Positions 16,211-25,076 of a stretch of 64,000 bases of DNA are shown one piece after another. The first letter of the stretch is position 1, and each line of letters starts with the position of its first letter. Both the position numbers and the translations under genes were made by a program. Origin of the DNA: Porphyrobacter sp. (GTDB lineage: Bacteria; Pseudomonadota; Alphaproteobacteria; Sphingomonadales; Sphingomonadaceae); contig JAPZUC010000004.1 in the NCBI GenBank assembly GCA_027533455.1, positions 1 through 64,000 of the forward strand. Direction: 5' to 3'. The notes beneath the pieces were generated by a model, which did no database searches, was not told the DNA's origin, and saw only the letters and a list, made by a program, of their open reading frames with translations.

Positions 16211-18007
16211 ATGGCAACTCAGGCGCCAAGCCTCGCCCAAATCAATGCCCTGGCGCAACAGGGCCAGCTTGGCCTTGCCTTGTCGCAGATCGAGCAGGTC
16301 GTCATCGCCGACAGCCGCAATGCGCAAGCCTGGCACCTTGCCGGGATGCTCCGGCGCAAAGCGGGCGACAATGCGGGCGCAGTGGATGCGCTGGACCGGG
16401 CGATCGCGCTCGGCCAGGGCAAGGCCGAAGTCTGGAACAGCCTTGGCCTTGCTCACGAGGATTCCGGCGATCTCGCCAAGGCCGAGACTGCCTTTGCCAA
16501 GGCTGCTACCATCGACCGCAGCTATACACCCGGCCTGACCAATCACGCGCGGATGCTGGGGCGCCTCGGCCGCCATGCCGAAGGGGAGGCTGTGCTGGCC
16601 GAGGCGCTACGACGCAATCCGAAATCGCCCGATCTGCTGAATGCGCTCGGCGCCCTGCTGATCGAGGACGGACGGGCCGACGAGGCCGAGGGCCTCTATC
16701 GTCAGTCGCTTGCGATGCGTGGCAATAGCCGGGTCGCGGTGATCCGGCTGGGCCAGACCCTGCGCGAACAGGGCCGCGCGGACGAGGCGGTGGCGCTCTA
16801 TCGCACGCAGCGATCTGTTCTTGGCGAGACACCGGAATTCGTCAATGCGCTCGCTGGCGCGCTAGTTGAGAACGGCGAATGGGCCGCAGCCGAGGCAGAA
16901 CTTGAGCGTCTGTGCGCAGCCGTGCCTGGCAATTTCCAGGCGCACCGCAGCCTCGCGCGGCTGGCCCGGGAATATGGCACAGGCAAGGACTGCTACCGCA
17001 GCTTCCGGCAACTCGCGGCGCAGTTCCCGGATGAACCGGCAGTTTGGCTCGAATGGATCGGGTTGCTCCTTCACTACCGCGACTACGCCGAGGCACTGGA
17101 GGTGATTGCAGCGGCATCGGCCTGTCTTTCGCTCGAACAGCTGGACTATGCCAAGGCGGTCGCATTGTCGGAGACGGGGGAGGGCGCTGCGGCTGAGGCA
17201 TTGTTCCACCGGCTCGAGACCACGGCGACCGGGATGCAGCAGGCCGGGCTCACGTCACGCGCGCGCAATGCGATCCGTTTGCAGGACCCCGCCTTGGCCG
17301 AGCGATTGTGCGAGGAGGCGGTGCGGCAGGACCCGCTCGACCAGTTCGCGCTGGCCTATCTCGGACTTGCCTGGCGGATGCGCGGCGATGCGCGTGAGCT
17401 GTGGCTGCATGATTACGAGCGTCAGGCGCAGCAGGTCCCGCTCGAATATCTGCTCGATCCTGCACGGATGGAGGAGTTGCGGGCCTACTTGCGCACGCTC
17501 CACAAGGCCAAGGGGCACCCGCCCGACCAGAGCCTGCGCCACGGCACCCAGACCGAAGGCGCGTTGCTATCGCGGCCGCATCCGTTGATGCGCGAGCTGC
17601 GCGGGGCGATCGCGCAGGCGGTGCGGGACTATATTGACCGGCTGCCGGATGACGCGGAGCATCCCTATTATCGCCGCAAGCAGCAGCTGTTCCGCTTTGC
17701 CGGATCGTGGTCCGTGCGGCTGACGACGGCGGGCTTCCATGTCGCGCATATCCATCAGGAAGGCTGGATCAGCTCGGCGCTGCATCTGGTTGTGCCTGCG
17801 CGCGGGGCGGACGAAGATGCGGATGCCGGCGCGCTGGTGCTGGGTGAGCCGCCGGCTGAATTGCAGACGGGCCTGCCGCCGCGCCGTGTGGTCACCCCGC
17901 GCGAGGGGTGGCTGACGCTGTTCCCGTCCTCGATGTGGCACGGCACGCTGCCGTTTTCGGGCGGCAGTGAACGGATGACGGTCGCCTTCGACATCGCGCC
18001 GATCTGA
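16211..18007 (+). CDS. TPR-repeat protein with C-terminal 2OG-Fe(II) oxygenase domain
   Basis: The 598-residue protein has N-terminal TPR helices covering about residues 5-400 (repeated A..LGLAHEDSGDLAKAETAFAKA patterns). The C-terminal 2OG-Fe(II) oxygenase domain of the PF13759 type runs from about 475 to 598: HVAHIHQEGWISSALHLVVP (H510, H513, H515), GALVLGEPP, LFPSSMWHGTLPF (H577) and GGSERMTVAFDI (R588). TPR-linked members of this family are found beside TonB receptors and may hydroxylate a protein or peptide partner; no substrate is visible. The start at 16211 follows GAAGGA; a GTG 21 bp upstream lacks a ribosome site. It converges on the TonB receptor gene across a shared bidirectional terminator. 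Confidence 0.85.
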   Translation: MATQAPSLAQINALAQQGQLGLALSQIEQVVIADSRNAQAWHLAGMLRRKAGDNAGAVDALDRAIALGQGKAEVWNSLGLAHEDSGDLAKAETAFAKAATIDRSYTPGLTNHARMLGRLGRHAEGEAVLAEALRRNPKSPDLLNALGALLIEDGRADEAEGLYRQSLAMRGNSRVAVIRLGQTLREQGRADEAVALYRTQRSVLGETPEFVNALAGALVENGEWAAAEAELERLCAAVPGNFQAHRSLARLAREYGTGKDCYRSFRQLAAQFPDEPAVWLEWIGLLLHYRDYAEALEVIAAASACLSLEQLDYAKAVALSETGEGAAAEALFHRLETTATGMQQAGLTSRARNAIRLQDPALAERLCEEAVRQDPLDQFALAYLGLAWRMRGDARELWLHDYERQAQQVPLEYLLDPARMEELRAYLRTLHKAKGHPPDQSLRHGTQTEGALLSRPHPLMRELRGAIAQAVRDYIDRLPDDAEHPYYRRKQQLFRFAGSWSVRLTTAGFHVAHIHQEGWISSALHLVVPARGADEDADAGALVLGEPPAELQTGLPPRRVVTPREGWLTLFPSSMWHGTLPFSGGSERMTVAFDIAPI

Positions 18008-18103
18008 GTCGCTGCTGCTGCGGCTGACCGCCAACCTCGACATCCTCGGTCTGTCCCTTCGTGCGGGCGCTAGCCATCTGCTGCGCGCCTGCCGCGCGGG
18101 CAA

Positions 18104-18140
18104 AGAAAAAGGGCGGTGGCACGAATGCCACCGCCCCTTC
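18104..18140. terminator. Bidirectional terminator between the TPR-oxygenase and TonB-receptor genes
   Basis: GGGCGGTGGCA (18111-18121) pairs perfectly with TGCCACCGCCC (18126-18136) around a CGAA tetraloop, flanked by A-rich and T-containing sequence. A second hairpin, CTTCTGATCC/GGATCAGAAG (18146-18168), overlaps the receptor stop codon. Confidence 0.85.
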
Positions 18141-18161
18141 TTTGGCTTCTGATCCGAAGGA

Positions 18162-21143
18162 TCAGAAGCTGATGTTGGTCGCGACCGTGAAGCTACGACC
18201 GTAGAAGATCGGAGCGAAGAACGAAGCCGCGGTGTTCGACTGCTCAGCGAGGTAGCCGTTGATCTGCGGTGGACGCTTGTCGAACACGTTGCCGACGATA
18301 CCCGTGAGGTTGATCCGGTCGTTGACGCGAGCGCGCAGCGACAGATCGAAGTAGCTCAGAGCCGGGATCGTGTTGATCCCTTCATCGGTGCCGAAGAACG
18401 CAGCGTCATCGGTGCCCGACGCGTAGACCCAGCGAACCTGGCCGGTGAAGGCTTCGGTTTCGTAGGCTGCGGTCAGGTTGTTCTTGAACTTCGAGATGAT
18501 GCCCGAGAACCCGCCACCGCCGACTTCGCCAACGACATTGGTGCCGCCGACCGAGTAGTCGAGAGTGTAGGTGAACACGTTGCCGAAACGAATGCGTGCA
18601 TCCGAATCGCCACCGAAGATCTCGTTCAGCGGAATGACCCAGTCACCGCCGATGTCGACACCGCGGACGATGAACGGACCGTTGGTGTCGGGGTTGTTCC
18701 GGCGACCGGTGTTGACCGACGCGACCTGACCGTCCGAACCACGAACGATGCGGTTACATTCGGTCTGGATGGTGGCGGTGAAGCACTGGCTGAGGTAGAA
18801 ACCCGCCGACAGGGCCTGAATGGCACCACGGATCGTGATGTCATAGTAGTCCGCAGTCAGGTTCAGACGACCGATCGGGAACCAGTCGGGGCTGATCACA
18901 GCACCGGCCGTCCAGGTTTCAGCGCGTTCTTCGCTCAGGTCTTCCTGACCGAAGGCAAACGCCTGAAGCTGGGCGTTCTGCTGGGCAAAGGTCGGGAGCT
19001 CGGAAGCGGGGATACCCGAAGCCAAGCAGCGAGCCAGCAGGTCGGCCGAACGCGGATCAACCGCCTGCGGACCACGGTTACAGGGATCGGTGTAACCCGG
19101 GAAGCCCTGGTCACCAGCCTGGAACAGTTCGGTCACGTTCGGAGCGCGAGCCGCCTTGTTGTAGCTCGCACGGAAGCGGACCCAGTCGACCGGAGCGAAT
19201 TCGACGCCGGCCTTCCAGTTGAACAGACCACCGATGGTGTCGTAATCTGAGTAACGGGCACCAGCTTCGAAGGCCAGAAGGTCGGGGAAGCCGTCACCGC
19301 CGAGAAGCGGAACGCGGATTTCGCCATACACTTCGTTCACCGTGATGCTGCCGACCTGTGCGTTGGCAGCGTTGAAGCCGATGATTTCACCGCGCTGCTT
19401 GGCATCGTCCGGAACGAACGAGCCATCGTCGGCACGGTGTTCGACACCGACCGCGATTGCGACCGGACCACCGGGCAGTTCGAACAGTTCACCCGTGAGG
19501 TTGGCTGCGAAACGAACCTGCTCGAAGCGGGCGATATCGACCGTGTCGGTCTGGATGAAGTTGACCATCGCCGGGTTCAGCGTGTTCGGACCAAAGATGC
19601 TGATCGGGATACAACCCGGCAGGATCCCGGGGCCATTCACGACGCCGGCGGGGTTGCGGCAACCGGTTACACCCTGTTCGACAGCGGTACGGTTCACGTT
19701 ACCGATCGAAATGGTGTCAAGCGCGTTACGACCCCAGCTGAAGATGGCGTTAGCCTTCCAGTTGTCGTCGATGTCATGCTCGAGGATCGCACGAGCGTTG
19801 ACGTTGCGCGATTCGATACGGCCGAGACGCGGACCCGTCTCGTTGAAGCGCCGGCTGTAGGTAAAGGTGCCGGTTGGGTTCACACGCGAGTCGAGCGCGA
19901 CCTGCAGATCGGCCGGGATGAACACCGCGCGGGTCGGGTCGATCGTGAAGCCAGTGGCAGGAATCTGCGCAGGGGTCGGGGCGAGCTGCTGGACAAGGTT
20001 CGAAGCCGTATACGCACCGAACACGTTCAGACGGGTCTTGTCCGAGAACTCGTACGAACCGACCGTGACGAAGTTGTAACGGTCATACGGGAGTTGGACG
20101 AGGTTGTCCGGCGCGAAGTTATAACGCGACGAACCGATCGAACGCAGCGGGATGGCGCAAAGGCCACTCGTGAAGTTCGGAGTCAGCGCGCCCGCGTCGT
20201 TGAACGACAAGGTGCCAGCGTTGACTGCAACTCCCGGGGTCGCCGTGTTGCAATCGGTGTTCGCGGCAGCGAACTCGCCCGGAAGCAACGTCGAAAGGTT
20301 CCGGAAAGCGTTACCCGGCGAGGTAATGCTGCCCCAGGGGCCGGTGGCCGAACCGCCCGAAAGAGCGAGAACCGAACCGGGGATGATGTCGGACGGATCA
20401 TCAACAGGGTAGTAACGATTGGTTGCCGGATCGAAGTAGGTCGCGGTCGTCACGCGGGTGAAGTCGTAACGGCCGGTGCTGATCGCTTCACGGTTGTAAT
20501 AGTTCGCCGACACGGCGATGTTACCACGACCGTCGGCGAAGTTGCCGCCGAGGACGAGACCGTACGAATATTCGTCGCCGGTGCCGTCTTCGTTAAGGCC
20601 GTACTGAGCGTTCAGCTCGACGCCTTCGAAGTCATTGGCGAGAACGAAGTTCACAACGCCGCCGATGGCGTCCGAACCGTATACGGCGGATGCACCGCCG
20701 GTCACCACTTCCACCTGACGGATCAGCTGGACGGGGATCAGCGAGATGTCGACAACACCAGTGGTGGTCGACGGAGGCAGACGCTCACCGTTGAGCAGGA
20801 TCAGGGTACGCGTCGGCCCGAGACCGCGAAGGTCGATCGTGCCGAAGGTACCCGACGGGTTGTTCGACGTGGTGGTCGCACCCGGAACAACCTGCGGGAG
20901 GTCGTTGAGGAGGGTTTCGAGGGTCTGCGTGCCGGTGAGAGCAATCTGCTCAGCGGTCACGACGGTGACGGGGCTCGGCGCGTCAAGGTCAGGACGCGCG
21001 ATGCGCGAGCCAGTGACGATGATATTGCGTGCTTCTTCAGGCGCTTCAGCTTCGCTGTCCTGAGCGAAGGCCGGCGCGGAAGCCAGCACCAAGCCAAAGG
21101 CGAGCGGCGCCGTTCCTGCCTTGAGGATCGAGATTTTTCTCAT
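18162..21143 (-). CDS. TonB-dependent outer membrane receptor
   Basis: The 993-residue protein has a signal peptide (MRKISILKAGTAPLAFGLVLASAPAFAQ). A TonB-box-like stretch EEARNIIVTGSR follows, then the plug domain (PVTVVTAEQI, LETLLNDLPQV, IDLRGLGPTRTLILLNGER, VEVVTGGASAVYGSDAIGGVVNFVL). The rest is a large 22-strand barrel ending in GRSFTVATNISF with the terminal aromatic residue. Such receptors import large substrates using TonB/ExbBD energy. The plug type is the common sphingomonad/caulobacter class for plant-derived or peptide substrates; the ligand is not determinable. It is divergent from the thiolase operon and convergent with the TPR-2OG oxygenase. Confidence 0.95.
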   Translation of the reverse strand: MRKISILKAGTAPLAFGLVLASAPAFAQDSEAEAPEEARNIIVTGSRIARPDLDAPSPVTVVTAEQIALTGTQTLETLLNDLPQVVPGATTTSNNPSGTFGTIDLRGLGPTRTLILLNGERLPPSTTTGVVDISLIPVQLIRQVEVVTGGASAVYGSDAIGGVVNFVLANDFEGVELNAQYGLNEDGTGDEYSYGLVLGGNFADGRGNIAVSANYYNREAISTGRYDFTRVTTATYFDPATNRYYPVDDPSDIIPGSVLALSGGSATGPWGSITSPGNAFRNLSTLLPGEFAAANTDCNTATPGVAVNAGTLSFNDAGALTPNFTSGLCAIPLRSIGSSRYNFAPDNLVQLPYDRYNFVTVGSYEFSDKTRLNVFGAYTASNLVQQLAPTPAQIPATGFTIDPTRAVFIPADLQVALDSRVNPTGTFTYSRRFNETGPRLGRIESRNVNARAILEHDIDDNWKANAIFSWGRNALDTISIGNVNRTAVEQGVTGCRNPAGVVNGPGILPGCIPISIFGPNTLNPAMVNFIQTDTVDIARFEQVRFAANLTGELFELPGGPVAIAVGVEHRADDGSFVPDDAKQRGEIIGFNAANAQVGSITVNEVYGEIRVPLLGGDGFPDLLAFEAGARYSDYDTIGGLFNWKAGVEFAPVDWVRFRASYNKAARAPNVTELFQAGDQGFPGYTDPCNRGPQAVDPRSADLLARCLASGIPASELPTFAQQNAQLQAFAFGQEDLSEERAETWTAGAVISPDWFPIGRLNLTADYYDITIRGAIQALSAGFYLSQCFTATIQTECNRIVRGSDGQVASVNTGRRNNPDTNGPFIVRGVDIGGDWVIPLNEIFGGDSDARIRFGNVFTYTLDYSVGGTNVVGEVGGGGFSGIISKFKNNLTAAYETEAFTGQVRWVYASGTDDAAFFGTDEGINTIPALSYFDLSLRARVNDRINLTGIVGNVFDKRPPQINGYLAEQSNTAASFFAPIFYGRSFTVATNISF

Positions 21144-21425
21144 GCGATTTAGGTCCCCTAAGTGTCCGGTTTGGGGCCGGACCCGCGTTGATTCTAGTTA
21201 GTTAAGCCGGTCCGAGTATGCCGGACAGCTACGGCTCCTCATGAAATGCTCCATTTGGCGCAATGGCCGCAAACGAAAACGTGCCGTTCTGCCACGTTTG
21301 GGGCAATTCTGTGTCCATGTTGCAACACAGAGACAGTCGCCTTGCAACCGGCACTATCAGACCTGCGCTTGACCCTTCGGGACTCGCTGCTAACGCTTAC
21401 GCAAACGGAAGCTTTGGGAGAGTCT
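21144..21425. promoter_or_regulatory. Divergent control region, TonB receptor / thiolase
   Basis: This 282-bp gap serves two leftward/rightward genes. It holds AAACGTG...CACGTTT (21277-21299, 7-bp arms, 9-bp spacer) and the perfect 10-bp palindrome TGTTGCAACA (21318-21327), both nearer the thiolase side. The thiolase start is preceded by GGGAGAG. No clear -35/-10 pair can be fixed by eye. The palindromes are candidate operators for the MarR protein at 24473 or another regulator; that is inference. Confidence 0.45.
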
Positions 21426-22595
21426 ATGAGCACTGCCTATATCGTCGAAGCCGTGCGCACAGCCGGTGGCCGCCGCGGCGGACGTCTGGCCGGAGTGCAC
21501 CCGGTCGATCTGCTCGCCAAGTCGCTTGATGCCGTGGTGGAGCGTAGCGGGATCGATCCTGCTGCTATTGACGACGTGGTGACCGGCTGCGTCAGCCAGG
21601 CGGGCGAGCAGGCCATGCAGGTCGGGCGTATGGGCGTGCTGGCGAGCAAGCGGCTCCCGCAGTCGACCCCGGCCGTGACCATCGACCGCCAGTGCGGCTC
21701 CAGCCAGCAGGCGATCCAGTTTGCAGCGCAGGCCGTGATGAGCGGCACGCAGGACGTGGTGATCGCCAGCGGTGTCGAAAGCATGACCCGCGTGCCGATG
21801 GGCTCCAACGTCACGCTGCATATGAAGGAAGGCCTCTACAGCAAGGCCGAGGGGATCGAAGCCAAGTTCCCCGGCATCAACTTCAGCCAGTTCATGGGCG
21901 CCGAGATGATCGTGAAGAAGCATGGCTTCTCCAAGGACGATCTTGATCGCTTCGCCTATGACAGCCACCAGAAGGCGATTGCCGCCACCAAGGCCGGCGC
22001 TTTCGAGCGCGAGATCGTCGTCATCGAGGTCGAAACGGCGGAAGGCACGCAGTTCCACACCATTGATGAAGGCATCCGCTTTGATGCGACGCTGGAGGGC
22101 ATTGCGGGCGTCAAGCTGATCCAGCCCGATGGCGCGCTGACCGCGGCTTCGGCGAGCCAGATCTGCGACGGGTCGTCTGCCGTTCTGGTGGTAAGCGAAG
22201 CGGCGCTGAAGGCCCACGGCCTCACGCCTCTCGCGCGCATCCACAACCTCACCGTGACCGCGGGCGATCCGGTGATCATGCTCGAAGAGCCGCTGTTCGC
22301 GACCGACAAGGCGCTTCAGCGCGCGGGGCTGACGATCGACGACATCGATCTGTTCGAGGTGAACGAAGCCTTCGCCAGCGTGCCGCTTGCCTGGCTCAAG
22401 CACACCAGTGCCGATCCGGCGCGGCTCAACGTCCATGGCGGCGCGATCGCGCTCGGCCACCCGCTCGGCGCCTCGGGCACCAAGCTGATGGCGACGCTGG
22501 TCCACGGCCTCAGGCGCCATGGCAAGAAGTACGGCCTCCAGACGATGTGCGAAGGCGGCGGTGTCGCCAACGTCACCATCATCGAGGCGCTCTAA
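21426..22595 (+). CDS. Thiolase (acetyl-CoA C-acyltransferase)
   Basis: The 389-residue enzyme cleaves 3-ketoacyl-CoA with CoA, or runs in reverse to condense acetyl-CoA. It shows IDRQCGSSQQAIQFAAQAV with the acyl-accepting cysteine at about 90, NVHGGAIALGHPLGASGTKL with the catalytic histidine, and MCEGGGVANVTIIEAL with the second cysteine. The SDR dehydrogenase that follows after 26 bp, and the crotonase after it, provide the preceding beta-oxidation steps, which favours a degradative role. The start MSTAYIVEAVRTAGGR is canonical. The frame remains open upstream, but only MSTAYI matches the family. Confidence 0.93.
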   Translation: MSTAYIVEAVRTAGGRRGGRLAGVHPVDLLAKSLDAVVERSGIDPAAIDDVVTGCVSQAGEQAMQVGRMGVLASKRLPQSTPAVTIDRQCGSSQQAIQFAAQAVMSGTQDVVIASGVESMTRVPMGSNVTLHMKEGLYSKAEGIEAKFPGINFSQFMGAEMIVKKHGFSKDDLDRFAYDSHQKAIAATKAGAFEREIVVIEVETAEGTQFHTIDEGIRFDATLEGIAGVKLIQPDGALTAASASQICDGSSAVLVVSEAALKAHGLTPLARIHNLTVTAGDPVIMLEEPLFATDKALQRAGLTIDDIDLFEVNEAFASVPLAWLKHTSADPARLNVHGGAIALGHPLGASGTKLMATLVHGLRRHGKKYGLQTMCEGGGVANVTIIEAL

Positions 22596-22621
22596 GTCTT
22601 TTCAATCTGAGAGGAAGAATA

Positions 22622-23407
22622 ATGGAAGTTTCAGCCAACACCCCCGCCGTCGTCACCGGCGGTGCCTCGGGCCTCGGCGCGGCCACGGCGCGCGCGCTGG
22701 CAGCGAAGGGCGCGAAGGTCGCGATCTTCGACATGAACGAGGAAAAGGGCGAAGCGCTTGCGGCCGAAATCGGCGGCGTGTTCTGCAAGGTCAACGTGAC
22801 CAGCGATGAAGACGTCGACGCCGGTTTCGCCAAGGCCCGGGCCGCCCACGGGCAGGAGCGCATTCTGGTGAACTGCGCCGGGATCGGCAATGCGATCAAG
22901 ACCGCCAGCCGCTCCAAGGAAGACGGCTCGATCAAGCACTTCCCGATTTCGGCTTTCGATTTCGTCATCCAGGTCAACCTGATCGGCACCTTCCGCTGCA
23001 TCGCCAAGTCGGCGGCGGGCATGATGACGCTCGATCCCCTCGACGAGTTCGGCGAGCGCGGCGCGATCGTCAACACTGCGTCCGTCGCCGGTGAAGACGG
23101 CCAGATCGGCCAGGCGGCGTACTCCGCCTCGAAGGCAGGTGTGATCGGCATGACCCTGCCGATCGCGCGTGACCTCATGAACGAGGGCATCCGCGTCAAC
23201 ACCATCCTGCCGGGCATCTTCGACACCCCGCTGCTCGCCGCCGCACCGCAGAACGTGCGCGATGCGCTGGCCGCTTCGGTGCCGTTCCCCAAGCGCCTCG
23301 GCATGCCGGTGGAATATGCCAAGCTCGCCATGACGATGATCGAGACCGGCTATTTCAACGGCGAGGACGTACGCCTCGACGGCGCGATCCGCATGGCCCC
23401 GCGCTGA
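22622..23407 (+). CDS. SDR-family dehydrogenase (3-hydroxyacyl-CoA dehydrogenase-like)
   Basis: The 261-residue classical SDR has the dinucleotide motif TGGASGLG at 12-19, an NCAGI element at about 89, catalytic serine in VNTASVAG, and YSASK (tyrosine near 166). LPGIFDTPLL is the substrate-loop start. The best family fit is the 17beta-HSD10/type II 3-hydroxyacyl-CoA dehydrogenase group, which oxidises 3-hydroxyacyl-CoA with NAD+. Placement 26 bp after a thiolase supports this. Exact substrate preference is inference. It is preceded by GAGAGGAAGAATA as ribosome-binding region. Confidence 0.88.
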   Translation: MEVSANTPAVVTGGASGLGAATARALAAKGAKVAIFDMNEEKGEALAAEIGGVFCKVNVTSDEDVDAGFAKARAAHGQERILVNCAGIGNAIKTASRSKEDGSIKHFPISAFDFVIQVNLIGTFRCIAKSAAGMMTLDPLDEFGERGAIVNTASVAGEDGQIGQAAYSASKAGVIGMTLPIARDLMNEGIRVNTILPGIFDTPLLAAAPQNVRDALAASVPFPKRLGMPVEYAKLAMTMIETGYFNGEDVRLDGAIRMAPR

Positions 23408-23410
23408 GTT

Positions 23411-23426
23411 TGTTTCACATGGAACA
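23411..23426. promoter_or_regulatory. Degenerate parS-like palindrome (site B)
   Basis: TGTTTCACATGGAACA differs from the parS consensus at two of 16 positions, so ParB affinity would be expected to be reduced. It starts four bases after the SDR stop. It is followed 35 bp later by an 11-bp repeat array in the same relative orientation as at sites A and C, which argues that it is a decayed member of the same element. Confidence 0.45.
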
Positions 23427-23460
23427 GCAGGTCTGCGCAGCAGAAACCCGCATGCAAGGC

Positions 23461-23504
23461 GGGTCGAGCGGCGGTCTGAGTGGGGTCTAACCGGGGTCAA
23501 ACCC
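23461..23504 (+). repeat. Array B: four direct repeats, exact 11-bp period, core GGGTCTA
   Basis: The units GGGTCGAGCGG, CGGTCTGAGTG, GGGTCTAACCG and GGGTCAAACCC start at 23461, 23472, 23483 and 23494. The trailing AAACCCGC is shared with the array at 63301. The array lies in the SDR-crotonase gap and has no coding role. Confidence 0.75.
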
Positions 23505-23535
23505 GCATCTGTCCCTACCTGACGCAGCCCAAAGG

Positions 23536-23566
23536 GAACCCTCGCTTTTGCGGGGGTTTTCTTTTG
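23536..23566 (+). terminator. Rho-independent terminator before the crotonase gene
   Basis: AACCCTCGC pairs with GCGGGGGTT (one G-U pair) around a TTTT loop, followed by TTCTTTT. It would end the thiolase-SDR transcript, so the crotonase probably has its own promoter. Confidence 0.7.
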
Positions 23567-23607
23567 CCCGCAGCATGGCATCACAGGCGGCAAAGGAGAG
23601 GGACACC

Positions 23608-24480
23608 ATGACCCAATACACCCAGATCATCGTCACCAAGGCCGATGGCATCGCCACCATCACCCTGAACCGCCCCGACAAGATGAACGCCTATACCCGC
23701 ACCATGGGGCAGGAGATCATCGCGGCGATGGACGATATCGACGCCGATGACGCCGTTCGCGCGGTGATCTTCACCGGCAGCGGGGATCGCGCCTTCTGTG
23801 CGGGCGCGGACCTGACGCCGGAAGGGGGCGGGCAGGTATTCTCCGATCCTACCGAGGTCAAGGACCTGTCCGATCCCAAGGTGCGCGACGGCGGGGGCCT
23901 GCTGACGCTGCGGCTGTTCGAATCGAAGAAACCGCTGATCAGCGCCTGCAACGGTGTGGCCGTGGGCGTCGGCGCGACGATGCAGCTGGCGATGGACATT
24001 CGCCTCGCCAGCACCACCGCCCGCTATGGCTTCGTCTTCGCGCGGCGCGGGATCGTGCCGGAAGCCGCATCGAGCTGGTTCCTGCCCCGCATCGTCGGCA
24101 TCCAGCAGGCCCTTGAGTGGTGCTACACCGGCCGCATCTTTGATGCCGAGGAAGCCAAGGCAGGCGGCCTCGTGCGCTCCATCCACGCGCCCGAAGACCT
24201 GCTCCACGCAGCGCAAGTCCTTGCGCGCGAGATCGCCGACAACACCTCGGCCATCTCCGTGGCGATGACCCGCGCGATGATGTGGCGCCTCATGAGTGCC
24301 GATCACCCGATGGAAGCGCACAAAATCGACAGCCGCGCGATCTACCGCCTCAGCCGCGGGGCTGACGCCAAGGAAGGCATCGCCAGCTTCCTCGAAAAGC
24401 GCCGCGCCATGTATCCGGGCAAGGTCAGCGCCGACATGCCCGATTTCTACCCGTGGTGGGAAGAGCGTCCCTATGAGTGA
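23608..24480 (+). CDS. Enoyl-CoA hydratase/isomerase (crotonase) family protein
   Basis: The 290-residue crotonase-fold protein hydrates enoyl-CoA or catalyses a related CoA-ester reaction. The oxyanion-hole elements are FCAGADLTP (about 66-74) and ACNGVAVGVGATMQLAMDIRLAS (about 113-135). The usual catalytic glutamate region reads RRGIVPEAASSWFLPRIVG, which contains a glutamate typical of the family. The start follows AAAGGAGAGGG with good spacing. Its stop overlaps the start of a MarR regulator (ATGAGTGA), so the two are translationally coupled. With the upstream thiolase and SDR it forms a beta-oxidation-like locus. Confidence 0.9.
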   Translation: MTQYTQIIVTKADGIATITLNRPDKMNAYTRTMGQEIIAAMDDIDADDAVRAVIFTGSGDRAFCAGADLTPEGGGQVFSDPTEVKDLSDPKVRDGGGLLTLRLFESKKPLISACNGVAVGVGATMQLAMDIRLASTTARYGFVFARRGIVPEAASSWFLPRIVGIQQALEWCYTGRIFDAEEAKAGGLVRSIHAPEDLLHAAQVLAREIADNTSAISVAMTRAMMWRLMSADHPMEAHKIDSRAIYRLSRGADAKEGIASFLEKRRAMYPGKVSADMPDFYPWWEERPYE

Positions 24481-24961
24481 TGGCGCCGGGTCGGCCATTG
24501 GGGGGCCGGGAGAGCTGGCGGGGTTCCTGCCCTACCAGCTTTCGGTCGCTTCCAACGCGGTCAGCGCGCTGATCGCCGAGCGTTATCGCAAGCGGTTCGG
24601 GCTCAAGATCCCGGAATGGCGGGTGATGGCGGTGCTGGGCGATGGCGGCGCGGGCGGCGGCCCGATGACCCAGCGCGCGCTGACCGCGGCGACTGTGATG
24701 GACAAGGTCGCGGTCAACCGTGCGGTCAAGGTGCTGGAGGATCGCGGGCTGATCGGCCGGGTGCCCAATCCGGTTGACGGCCGGTCGCACCTGCTGGTTT
24801 TGACCGACGAGGGCAGGGCGATCCACGCCGAGGTTATGCCGCTCGCCCGAGCGACCGAGGCCGATCTGCTGGCCGAACTGGCCCCCGAAGAACAGACGAT
24901 GCTGCGCCGGCTGCTGGCGTCTTTGCGCGCGCGGGCAATGGCGCTGGCCGACCGGACTTAA
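24473..24961 (+). CDS. MarR-family transcriptional regulator
   Basis: The 162-residue protein has the MarR winged helix: IPEWRVMAVLGDGG, TQRALTAATVMDKVAVNRAVKVLEDRGLI (recognition helix) and RVPNPVDGRSHLLVLTDEGRAIH (the wing, with the conserved D-R-S pattern). Flanking helices would form the dimer. It overlaps the crotonase gene by eight bases and probably controls this or the adjacent acyl-CoA genes in response to an aromatic or acyl-CoA ligand, as MarR proteins near CoA-catabolic genes often do. The ligand is not visible. Confidence 0.88.
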   Translation: MSDGAGSAIGGPGELAGFLPYQLSVASNAVSALIAERYRKRFGLKIPEWRVMAVLGDGGAGGGPMTQRALTAATVMDKVAVNRAVKVLEDRGLIGRVPNPVDGRSHLLVLTDEGRAIHAEVMPLARATEADLLAELAPEEQTMLRRLLASLRARAMALADRT

Positions 24962-24995
24962 CGTGTTTGAAAAAGGCTGAACCCGGATAAGGCAA

Positions 24996-25031
24996 GGGCC
25001 GAAGCAGAGGGTCTCCCCTTTGCTCCGGCCC
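24996..25031. terminator. Hairpin between convergent MarR and tadC genes
   Basis: GGGCCGAAGCA (24996-25006) pairs with TGCTCCGGCCC (25021-25031) with one mismatch, and the loop can fold further. There is no strong T run on either strand, so this may be a weak or Rho-assisted bidirectional terminator. Confidence 0.45.
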
Positions 25032-25076
25032 CGCTTGTCCCTGTCAGAAGCTTTTGGCGACTTACCGATAGGGGCG

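Noticed and set aside
19437..21152. Long open frame (571 codons) on the plus strand opposite the TonB receptor
   Set aside because: It is rich in Arg/Asp/Val with no domain, and mirrors the codon structure of the receptor gene; typical high-GC antisense shadow.
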